This document shows, in pieces, positions 1 through 5,977 of a DNA stretch of 6,380 nt. Source of the stretch: Planctomycetaceae bacterium (GTDB lineage: Bacteria > Planctomycetota > Planctomycetia > Pirellulales > Pirellulaceae); the NCBI GenBank assembly GCA_007133715.1, contig SLMF01000121.1:1-6380 (forward strand). Direction: 5' to 3'. Numbering within the stretch: position 1 is the stretch's first letter; every line of letters begins with the position of its first letter. The translations under genes and the position numbers were made by a program. Below the pieces are notes generated by a model. That model was not told where the DNA came from, made no database searches, and worked only from the letters and a program-made list of their open reading frames with translations.

Positions 1-352
1 ACGTGACCGGATCGCCGTCGATTCGCAGCAACACGCCGCTGTTCCCCGGCTCGGTCCCCGGCGCCCACCGCCATTCGAGGGTCAGGTGGACATGGTCGAA
101 GCTCTCCTTGGTCGACAGGTACCCCAGCGGTTCCCCGGTAGTTTTGAGGATCCCGTCCTCGAGCGACCAAACGGCATCCCGTTCGACATCAGGATCGATG
201 ACGTGGAAATTCCAGCCGTCCAAGCCATCGGCCAACAAGTCGATCGCGGGCTGCTGGTCATTCGCGTCCGCGGCGCCGGGCTCGGCGGCCGTTGCCATCG
301 TGAGCGTCAGTCCGAGCAGCAGCGAGCAGCTGAACAAAGTAGCGAGTCGCAT
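1..352 (-). CDS. Exported 3-keto-disaccharide hydrolase (DUF1080) family protein, N-terminal part
   Basis: This partial gene reads leftward from an ATG at 350-352 and leaves the window after 117 codons with no stop. Residues 1-23 look like a Sec signal peptide: an Arg at position 2, a Leu-rich core at about 5-18, and an ATAA cleavage region near 20-23. The mature part opens with a linker and then the start of a DUF1080 (PF06439, concanavalin-like fold) domain. Recognisable pieces are DGLDGWNFHV (about 42-51), VWSLEDGILKTTG (61-73), YLSTKESFDHVHLTLEWRW (78-96) and GNSGVLLRIDGDP (103-115), which match the family's DGW, W.vedG.L, Y.DF.l..E and NSGv.lR elements. The family includes glycoside 3-keto-disaccharide hydrolases and is greatly expanded in Planctomycetota and Bacteroidota. 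The substrate cannot be read from this fragment. On its own strand an AAGGG about 10 nt before the ATG may be the ribosome binding site. No functional link to the hydrogenase genes is evident. Confidence 0.85.
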   Translation of the reverse strand, partial: MRLATLFSCSLLLGLTLTMATAAEPGAADANDQQPAIDLLADGLDGWNFHVIDPDVERDAVWSLEDGILKTTGEPLGYLSTKESFDHVHLTLEWRWAPGTEPGNSGVLLRIDGDPVT

Positions 353-535
353 GGTGTGTTTTCCCTTAGATCAAAAGGTGTCGAAACAGAAAGGGCCCCA
401 TAATCCCGGGGGGAGCATCGCACCGCGATGCAACATATCTCGCGGGGCAGAACCCTGCCAGTGTTGATTAGGATACACGGGCGACGGGTTTCTGGTAAGA
501 ACGGGTACGGCAAGTTTCGGGGATTTCTGCCGGAT
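353..535. other. Intergenic region between two minus-strand genes
   Basis: This 183-base stretch lies between the end of the FIST gene and the start of the DUF1080 gene, both on the minus strand. It should hold the end of one transcript and the promoter of the next. I see one perfect short hairpin (415-431) and a G/C-run block at about 390-413. I could not identify a convincing promoter for the DUF1080 gene. A small reading frame crosses it on the minus strand but has no ribosome binding site or recognisable content. Confidence 0.5.
415..431 (-). terminator. Perfect 7-bp hairpin, possible terminator of the FIST gene
   Basis: GCATCGC (415-421), a 3-base loop (422-424) and GCGATGC (425-431) form a perfect stem-loop about 105 bases past the FIST stop codon on the minus strand. 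No clean T-run follows in that direction. Only a C-rich block and then short T clusters at about 382-390 (read on the minus strand) follow, where a second weak CCCC/GGGG pairing is also possible. It may be a terminator or an mRNA 3'-end hairpin. A classical rho-independent terminator is not clearly shown. Confidence 0.3.
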
Positions 536-1744
536 TTACGGGTTGGTCAGCGGTTCGAACAGGGCGATACTGGCGGTGAATCCGTGCAGGAAATTCATCC
601 CGCCGACGGGTCCGATTTCGCCGGCGGCGAAGAAGCCAGCCAGGGGGATATCCCCCCAGACCTGCCCGATCGCAGCGGCGTCATGATGGGGTTGGGTGAA
701 CAACCGCGTCCCCCGGCCGTTGCAGGTGAAGGCGAGCGCCGCTGCGGGGGACGGTGTGATGCGACGGGCGGCAGCGGCCAGCATCTGTCGCAGCTCGGCA
801 TCCGCCGTCTGGGCATCTCGGACGTGAAACTGGACCGTCTGCCCCACCCGCAGATAATCGCTGACCACAATCGAGCCCGCATCCGGATCGAACCCCACGA
901 CGTTGCGAACCAGAAAATCCCCTTGCTCGAACCGCTCCTGATACTCGTCCACCACCCGTCCCAGGTGCAGGCCCCGATTGACCAGATTCTGTTCGCAGGT
1001 CGGCAAGTTTCCGAACAGCGTATCGAGTTGTTCGAAGGCGGGTTTCCCCCCCAATTCCTGCACCACATTCCGCTCGGCCCGCGTGATCACCAGGGGCTCG
1101 CCGATAGGTCGGCAGCCTTGCGACACGAGGGGACGAACGCGCAGGGGGCCCGACAGCATGACAGCCACCGCTCCATGGTCGAAGGTTTGGGGGCCGAGGA
1201 ACAAGCGATTGTTTCCGGGTACCACGCCGCCGCTGGACATGCCCCCGACCAAAGTGGAATCTGGATGCCTCTGATTGGCCTCTTCGAGCAGCATTTCGAC
1301 GGGAAAGCTGAAAGGATCACCCATCAGCAGGAGACTTGCTTCGTTCGGCCAGCCATCCAGCAGGGAATCGGGCCATCCGAGAATCGTGGCCCCATCGGGT
1401 GTGGTTTCGAAAACCAGATGGACCGGTTCGACTCGCACCTCGGGCAGTCGGGCGATCCAGAGCGACGCGGCGGTCTGGCCCTCGACTTCACAGTGGCGGC
1501 CGACCAGGGATTCGGCGGTACAACCGATCAGGTACTCGGTGTCCAGCAGCTGGCAAGCCAGTTTGGCCATGTCTTCCGCCACCCCCGCGGCATCGGCCGA
1601 CAGGAACAGGAGGGCCAGGTCGGGCCGCTCGCCCAACTCGCGGGACGCCTGCGCGCAAACGTCCCGAACCGCTTGCCGGATACCGGGACTTGCGGTCAGC
1701 GCGGAGGCGAAGCGGAAGGAGGGTTTGGGGGATGCGGCCGTCAT
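536..1744 (-). CDS. FIST N- and C-domain protein (putative small-ligand sensor)
   Basis: This is a complete 402-residue soluble protein with no signal peptide or membrane segment. It matches the FIST architecture. FIST_N lies at about 28-205 and includes LIGCTAESLVG (72-82) and STLVGGMSSGG (163-173). FIST_C lies at about 210-395 and includes QGCRPIGEPLVITRAERNVV (209-228), ALAFTCNGRG (336-345) and the typical C-terminal block GFFAAGEIGPVGGMNFLHG (370-388). FIST domains were described as predicted sensory domains for small ligands, possibly amino acids, often joined to signalling outputs. Here no output domain is attached, so the partner is unknown. The start is the ATG at 1742-1744, because GGAG (1753-1750 on this strand) sits 6 nt upstream. 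An in-frame TTG at 1754-1756 would add four residues but overlaps that Shine-Dalgarno. The stop is TAA at 538-536. The gene is divergent from the hydrogenase operon. Confidence in the domain call is high, but the biological role is unknown. Confidence 0.9.
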   Translation of the reverse strand: MTAASPKPSFRFASALTASPGIRQAVRDVCAQASRELGERPDLALLFLSADAAGVAEDMAKLACQLLDTEYLIGCTAESLVGRHCEVEGQTAASLWIARLPEVRVEPVHLVFETTPDGATILGWPDSLLDGWPNEASLLLMGDPFSFPVEMLLEEANQRHPDSTLVGGMSSGGVVPGNNRLFLGPQTFDHGAVAVMLSGPLRVRPLVSQGCRPIGEPLVITRAERNVVQELGGKPAFEQLDTLFGNLPTCEQNLVNRGLHLGRVVDEYQERFEQGDFLVRNVVGFDPDAGSIVVSDYLRVGQTVQFHVRDAQTADAELRQMLAAAARRITPSPAAALAFTCNGRGTRLFTQPHHDAAAIGQVWGDIPLAGFFAAGEIGPVGGMNFLHGFTASIALFEPLTNP

Positions 1745-1749
1745 GGGCA

Positions 1750-1753
1750 ACTC
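1750..1753 (-). promoter_or_regulatory. Ribosome binding site of the FIST gene (decides the start)
   Basis: Read on the minus strand, GGAG followed by the 6-nt spacer TTGCCC precedes the ATG at 1744. This supports the ATG over the in-frame TTG 12 bases upstream, which overlaps the site. Confidence 0.65.
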
Positions 1754-1782
1754 CAATCAAGATCAGGGCGGTTGGTCGAACG

Positions 1783-1828
1783 CGGCCAATCTACCATGAT
1801 GTTTTCCTGGCGCGGAGGCGATTGGCCG
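1783..1828. repeat. 9-bp perfect inverted repeat in the divergent promoter region
   Basis: CGGCCAATC at 1783-1791 and GATTGGCCG at 1820-1828 are exact reverse complements separated by 28 bases. A third CCAATC lies at 1753-1758, just inside the FIST ribosome binding region. The arms could be an operator half-site pair for a dimeric regulator, but a 9-bp match in a G+C-rich 270-base region could also be chance. Confidence 0.35.
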
Positions 1829-1863
1829 AGAAATGGGCCCAGCCGGAGCGTGAAGAGCCGTCT

Positions 1864-1891
1864 TTGCCGATCACGGCGTTTCTGCCATAAT
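1864..1891 (+). promoter_or_regulatory. Candidate sigma70-like promoter for the hydrogenase operon
   Basis: TTGCCG (1864-1869, 4 of 6 matches to TTGACA) and CATAAT (1886-1891, 5 of 6 matches to TATAAT) are separated by 16 bases. Transcription would start near 1898, giving a leader of about 115 nt before the GTG at 2015. This is the best such pair I could find in the region. It is a match by eye only. Confidence 0.4.
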
Positions 1892-2002
1892 GGCAACCCA
1901 CGACGCGGAGAGAGGATGCGGGGCTGTGGAAAACGGTCTCGCGAGGGGCCGGCTCGCTCATTCCAGCGGCGGCCCGTCGCCGGGCGAATTCTTGAGGCAA
2001 CT

Positions 2003-2008
2003 GAGGAG
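2003..2008 (+). promoter_or_regulatory. Ribosome binding site setting the GTG start of the flavin subunit
   Basis: GAGGAG with a 6-nt spacer before GTG (2015-2017) is a strong Shine-Dalgarno. It decides the start within a frame that remains open far upstream. The competing in-frame ATG at 1916 has a purine-rich stretch too close to it and would add 33 Arg-rich, non-homologous-looking residues. Confidence 0.75.
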
Positions 2009-2014
2009 TCCAGT

Positions 2015-4195
2015 GTGAACCGAATCAGGGAACGGTTCGAGCAATTGCGGACCGAAGCCGCTCAGCGTCAGCGGGAGCTTTTCCCCCCGGATCGGATCGT
2101 GGTCCAGGTCGGTTCGGCGACGTGCGAGCACGCCGCCGGATCGAATCGAGTGCTGGAGGAGTTTCGCAAGCACATCGCAGCCTCGGACCGCGAGGACATC
2201 CTGCTGCATCAAACCGGCTGCACCGGCCGCTGCAGCTGTGAACCGATCGTGGGGGTGATCGAGCCCGGTCGCTTGCCGGTCAAGTACGAGCGGGTCGATC
2301 GCGAGCTGGTACACACGATTTTCACGCAGCATCTCCAGAAGGGCCAACCCGTACGGGAGCACGTTCTGGGGGCGACTTCGGAAGGCAAGACGGATTTCGA
2401 AGTCTTGGTGTGTGGTAGCGAGCGATGTGGTTGGCGAGGCCCGCGTGAATTTGTGGACGTGTTGCGCGAGAAATTGGAAGCCTTTCAGATCGACCCGAAA
2501 CGGGTGCGGATCACGCCCGCCAGCTGCTTCGGGGCCTGCAGCCGGCAGGAATCCGGGGAATGCTCGTACCTGCTGGTCCGTCCCGACAAGGTGCTGTACC
2601 GGATTTGCGACGTCGAACAGCTGGAACGCGTGGTGGAGGAACACTTGATTCGGGGCCAACCGGTGCCCGAGTTGCGTGTTTCTGGCAAGACGATTGGGCG
2701 GAAGTTTTTCGAGTTGTACGGGGACATCGCTTTTTTCAATCGTCAGACGCGAATTGCCCTGCGGCACAACGGGGTGATTGATCCGGAGCGGATAGACGAG
2801 TATTTCCGTTACCGGGGCTTTGAGGCGTTGACCCAGGTATTGGAACGGGGCGATCCGCAGTGGGTGATCGAGCAGATGCGTCGTTCGCGTTTGCGGGGCC
2901 GGGGCGGCGGTGGGTTCCTGACGGGTGCCAAGTGGGCGATGGCTGCTGCGGCCCGGGAGCCGACGCGTTATTTGATCTGCAATGCGGACGAAGGCGATCC
3001 GGGCGCCTTTATGGATCGCAGCATGCTCGAATCGGATCCTTTGAATGTGATCGAGGGCATGATGATCGCCGGGTACACGATCGGTGCCCGGCAGGGTTTC
3101 TTTTACGTGCGGGCGGAATACCCGTTGGCCATCCGGCGGATCCAGACGGCCTTGGACCAGTGCCACGCCTTGGGTCTGTTGGGCCCGAACATTCTCGATT
3201 CGGGATTCGATTTCGATTTGGAGATCCGCTTGGGTGCGGGGGCCTTCGTGTGCGGCGAGGAAACGGCGTTGATCCATTCGATCGAAGGCGAGCGTGGCCA
3301 GCCGCGGATCCGTCCCCCCTACCCGACCGAGCGGGGTTTGTGGGGTCAGCCCACGGTGATCAACAATGTCGAGACCTTTGCGAACGTGACGGCGGTTGTG
3401 AATTACGGAGCCGACTGGTTCGCCCAAGTCGGTTCGCAGGGCAGCGGGGGCACCAAGGTATTTGCCTTGGCCGGCAAGGTGCGGCACACGGGGCTGGTCG
3501 AAGTTCCAATGGGCACGACGCTCCGCGAGGTGGTGTTCGAGATCGGTGGCGGGGTGGAAGGAGACAAGCGGGTCAAGGCGGTGCAGACGGGCGGACCGGC
3601 GGGAGGCTGCATCCCCGCGGCGCTGTTGGACTTGCCCGTCGACTTCGATAGCTTGGCTCAAGTCGGTTCGATCATGGGCAGTGGCGGCATGATCGTGTTG
3701 GACGAAGACGACTGCATGGTCGACGTGGCCAAGTTCTTTATTCAATTCACACAGGACGAATCGTGCGGCAAATGCACGCCCTGCCGCGAGGGCTGCACGC
3801 GGATGCTGGAGATCCTGGAACGGATCACCTCGGGCCAAGGCACCCTGGAAGACCTGGAGAAACTCGAACGGTTGGCCCGGCTGGTCCAGCGGGCCTCGCT
3901 GTGCGGCTTGGGCCGCGCCGCCCCGAATCCGGTGCTCAGCACCCTGACTCATTTCCGCGAAGAGTACCTGGCTCACGTGGACCAGCGGCGTTGCCCGGCT
4001 CACAAGTGTACGGCCCTGATCCGTTACGAGATCATTCCGGACAAATGCGTTGGGTGTACCGTCTGTGCCCGCCACTGTCCGGTCGCCTGCATCTCGGGCA
4101 AGCGGAAGAAACTGCATCTGATCGACCAGTCGCAGTGCATCCAGTGTGGCCGGTGTTTCGAAGTCTGCCGCTTTCAAGCGGTGGATCGTCTGTAG
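2015..4195 (+). CDS. hndC: NAD(P)-linked [FeFe] hydrogenase flavin subunit, HndB-HndC (HydB/NuoF-type) fusion
   Basis: This 726-residue cytoplasmic flavo-iron-sulfur subunit would exchange electrons between NAD(P)(H) and the hydrogenase. Domain 1 (about 26-115) is a thioredoxin-like ferredoxin of HndB type, with SATCEHAAGS (34-43) and QTGCTGRCSCEPIV (66-79); its Cys residues are 37, 69, 73 and 75. Domain 2 (about 127-212) is a second thioredoxin-like [2Fe-2S] domain with C133, C138, C171 and C175, as at the N terminus of HndC/HydB. The NuoF core (about 230-650) has the NAD/FMN motifs RGRGGGGFLTG (294-304), YLICNADEGDPGAF (319-332) and GAGAFVCGEETALIHSIEG (407-425). Its [4Fe-4S] ligands are C584, C587, C590 and C630. 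A CPAHKC pair (C660, C665) precedes two C-terminal [4Fe-4S] motifs: C678/681/684/688 and C708/711/714/718. These extra clusters mark HndC/HydB rather than complex I NuoF. The start is GTG with a strong Shine-Dalgarno. The stop TAG is 15 nt before hndD. The fusion of HndB and HndC is an inference from the tandem domains. Confidence 0.93.
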   Translation: MNRIRERFEQLRTEAAQRQRELFPPDRIVVQVGSATCEHAAGSNRVLEEFRKHIAASDREDILLHQTGCTGRCSCEPIVGVIEPGRLPVKYERVDRELVHTIFTQHLQKGQPVREHVLGATSEGKTDFEVLVCGSERCGWRGPREFVDVLREKLEAFQIDPKRVRITPASCFGACSRQESGECSYLLVRPDKVLYRICDVEQLERVVEEHLIRGQPVPELRVSGKTIGRKFFELYGDIAFFNRQTRIALRHNGVIDPERIDEYFRYRGFEALTQVLERGDPQWVIEQMRRSRLRGRGGGGFLTGAKWAMAAAAREPTRYLICNADEGDPGAFMDRSMLESDPLNVIEGMMIAGYTIGARQGFFYVRAEYPLAIRRIQTALDQCHALGLLGPNILDSGFDFDLEIRLGAGAFVCGEETALIHSIEGERGQPRIRPPYPTERGLWGQPTVINNVETFANVTAVVNYGADWFAQVGSQGSGGTKVFALAGKVRHTGLVEVPMGTTLREVVFEIGGGVEGDKRVKAVQTGGPAGGCIPAALLDLPVDFDSLAQVGSIMGSGGMIVLDEDDCMVDVAKFFIQFTQDESCGKCTPCREGCTRMLEILERITSGQGTLEDLEKLERLARLVQRASLCGLGRAAPNPVLSTLTHFREEYLAHVDQRRCPAHKCTALIRYEIIPDKCVGCTVCARHCPVACISGKRKKLHLIDQSQCIQCGRCFEVCRFQAVDRL

Positions 4196-4210
4196 AACGA
4201 GAAGGTTTTC

Positions 4211-5977
4211 ATGGCTGAATCCAATGCCTTGGTTTCCATTACGTTGGACGAGACCCCCATGCAGCTACCGCGGGGGACCACGATCATGCAGGCGGCCGAG
4301 CGGCTGGGCGTGCGGATCCCGCGGCTGTGCTACCATCCCGACCTGAGTCTGGCGGGCTCCTGCCGTGTCTGTCTGGTCGAAGTCGAAGGGTTCGAACACT
4401 TCATGGCTTCGTGCAGCGTCCAGGTCTGGGAGGGGATGGTCGTCCGCACGAATTCGCCCGAAATCCGCCGCTCCCGCCGCGATGTGGTCGAGTTGCTGTT
4501 GGACAATCACCCCCGCGACTGCCAGACGTGCGAGCGGGACGGCCGTTGCGAACTGCAGAATCTGGCGTACTCGATGGGCATCCGCGAGCGGTTGTTCGAG
4601 GGCCAGCGGAAGCGGCATGCGATCGAATCGTCCAGTTCGGCGGTGGTGCGAGACAGCGAGAAATGCGTGCTCTGCGGCCGTTGCGTGCGGGTTTGTGCCG
4701 AGGTGCAAGGCGTTTACAATCTGAGCCAGCACGGGCGGGGATTCCACACGATCGTCACCCCGGCGCATCAGGCGGACATGGATGATTCGGTCTGTATCCA
4801 GTGCGGGCAGTGCATCAACGTCTGTCCCACCGCGGCGTTTCTGGAGAAATGGAACACGTCGCAGGTCTGGAAAGCGCTGGCGGACCCGGAATTGCACGTG
4901 GTTGTCCAGACGGCGCCTTCGATCCGAGCGGCTTTGGGCGAGAGCTTCGGGATGCCGCCCGGGACGCCCTGCACTGGCAAAATGGTCCATGCCCTCCGCT
5001 TGCTCGGGTTCGATCGGGTCTTCGACACCGACCTGGGAGCCGACCTGACGATTCTGGAGGAGTCCCACGAACTGCTGGAACGGCTCAAGGGCGCGGCCCC
5101 CTTGCCCATGATCACGTCCTGCTCGCCCGGCTGGATCAGCTTCATGGAACGGTTCTACCCGCACCTGATCCCCCACGCCTCGACCTGCCGCTCGCCCATG
5201 ACCATGCTGTCGGTGCTGGCCAAGACGTATTATGCGGAAAAAATGGGGCTGGATCCCGGCAAGATGTTCATGGTGGCGGTGATGCCCTGTGTGGCCAAGA
5301 AGTACGAGGCCCAGCGGCCGGAACATCGCCAGGCGGACGGGACGCCCTACACGGATGCCGTGATCACCACCCGCGAACTGGCCTGGATGATCAACTGCTA
5401 CGGCATCGATCTGCCCAAACTGTCGGAGGGCGAGTTCGACGCGCCGCTGGGCTTGTCGACCGGGGCGGGTGATATCTTCGGCACCACCGGGGGCGTGATG
5501 GAGGCCACCCTCCGCACGGCCGCGGAACGCCTGACCGGCAAGCCTTCCGATCGGCTGGATTTTACCGAAGTCCGGGGAGTGCAAGGTGTCCGGGAAACCT
5601 ATGTCGCCCTGGGAAAACATCAGTTGCATGTCGGGGTGGCCAACGGGTTGTCCGCCGCCAAGTACCTGCTGGACCGGGTCTCGGACACCGAGGAGCCGTT
5701 TCACATCTTGGAAATCATGGCCTGTTCGGGCGGATGTTGCGGCGGCGGGGGACAGCCCTATCCGCCCCGCGGGTTCCACGTGCTGGATCCGGCCCTGCTC
5801 CGCTTGCGCGCCCAAGCCCTGTATGACGTGGACCGCGGCAAATCGCTCCGCCGCTCGCACGAAAACCCCGCGGTCCAGGAAATCTATCGTAACCTGCTGG
5901 GCGAAATCGGTTCCGAAAAAGCCCACCAGCTGCTGCATACCCATTATCAGGCCCAGCTGCCGCGAGGCATCAAATGA
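4211..5977 (+). CDS. hndD: [FeFe] hydrogenase catalytic subunit, HndD/HydA type
   Basis: This 588-residue catalytic subunit performs 2H+ + 2e- <-> H2 at the H-cluster, close in size to Clostridium pasteurianum CpI. The N terminus is a plant-type [2Fe-2S] domain (C40, C51, C54, C68). A His-ligated [4Fe-4S] motif follows (H100, C104, C107, C113), then two [4Fe-4S] motifs (C152/155/158/162 and C195/198/201/205). The H-domain has L1 TSCSPGW (302-308), L2 MPCVAKKYE (358-366) and L3 EIMACSGGCCGGGGQP (501-516), followed by the small-subunit-like tail with LHTHY (575-579). L1 is odd: CpI-type enzymes read TSCCPGW, where the first Cys relays protons and the second ligates the H-cluster cubane; here the second is Ser305. 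L2 (C360) and L3 (C505, C509) ligands are intact, and an extra Cys510 follows C509. The protein lacks the C-terminal thioredoxin-like domain of Thermotoga HydA. The ATG is preceded by GAGAAGG (4199-4205) with a 5-nt spacer. Its TGA overlaps the hndA ATG, so the subunits are probably co-translated. Confidence 0.96.
   Translation: MAESNALVSITLDETPMQLPRGTTIMQAAERLGVRIPRLCYHPDLSLAGSCRVCLVEVEGFEHFMASCSVQVWEGMVVRTNSPEIRRSRRDVVELLLDNHPRDCQTCERDGRCELQNLAYSMGIRERLFEGQRKRHAIESSSSAVVRDSEKCVLCGRCVRVCAEVQGVYNLSQHGRGFHTIVTPAHQADMDDSVCIQCGQCINVCPTAAFLEKWNTSQVWKALADPELHVVVQTAPSIRAALGESFGMPPGTPCTGKMVHALRLLGFDRVFDTDLGADLTILEESHELLERLKGAAPLPMITSCSPGWISFMERFYPHLIPHASTCRSPMTMLSVLAKTYYAEKMGLDPGKMFMVAVMPCVAKKYEAQRPEHRQADGTPYTDAVITTRELAWMINCYGIDLPKLSEGEFDAPLGLSTGAGDIFGTTGGVMEATLRTAAERLTGKPSDRLDFTEVRGVQGVRETYVALGKHQLHVGVANGLSAAKYLLDRVSDTEEPFHILEIMACSGGCCGGGGQPYPPRGFHVLDPALLRLRAQALYDVDRGKSLRRSHENPAVQEIYRNLLGEIGSEKAHQLLHTHYQAQLPRGIK

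Larger units (their letters stand above)
1745..2014. promoter_or_regulatory. Divergent intergenic regulatory region (FIST gene / hydrogenase operon)
   Basis: This 270-base region separates the divergently transcribed FIST gene and the hydrogenase operon, so it should hold promoters for both. It contains a sigma70-like candidate facing right (1864-1891), a 9-bp inverted repeat (1783-1791 with 1820-1828) and three copies of CCAATC or its complement (1753-1758, 1786-1791, 1820-1825). I saw no recognisable Rex, Fnr or Fur box by eye. The reading frame of the flavin subunit stays open through here, but the implied peptide is Arg-rich, unlike any ferredoxin or NuoF domain, so I treat it as non-coding. 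Confidence 0.6.

Noticed and set aside
307..513. Small 68-codon minus-strand frame in the 353-535 intergenic region
   Set aside because: It overlaps the DUF1080 signal-peptide region in another frame, has no evident ribosome binding site, and has an unusual Cys/Arg-rich composition.
1791..2000. Small minus-strand frame in the divergent promoter region
   Set aside because: It has no recognisable product and no clear ribosome binding site, and it sits across the likely promoter of the hydrogenase operon.
428..2014. In-frame upstream extension of the flavin-subunit reading frame, giving a 1255-codon open frame
   Set aside because: It runs antisense through the whole FIST gene, and the implied peptide has no recognisable domain. 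The strong Shine-Dalgarno plus GTG at 2015 and the start of ferredoxin homology a few residues later mark the real start.
1958..4177. 739-codon open frame on the minus strand opposite the flavin subunit
   Set aside because: It is longer than the real gene but is a shadow caused by high-G+C codon use. Its product is His/Gln/Arg-rich with no recognisable motifs, while the plus strand carries every conserved NuoF and ferredoxin motif.
2015..4195. Complex I (NuoF) or NAD-dependent formate dehydrogenase flavin subunit as an alternative identity
   Set aside because: The two C-terminal [4Fe-4S] motifs, the N-terminal ferredoxin domains and the immediately downstream [FeFe] hydrogenase gene point to HndC/HydB. 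No complex I or formate dehydrogenase catalytic genes are present.
4211..5977. Nar1/Narf-like or sensory hydrogenase homologue without catalytic function
   Set aside because: The full M3-type cluster set, the intact L2 and L3 motifs and the operon with NuoE/NuoF-like partners favour a catalytic enzyme. No PAS or other sensory domain is attached. The L1 Ser is reported separately.
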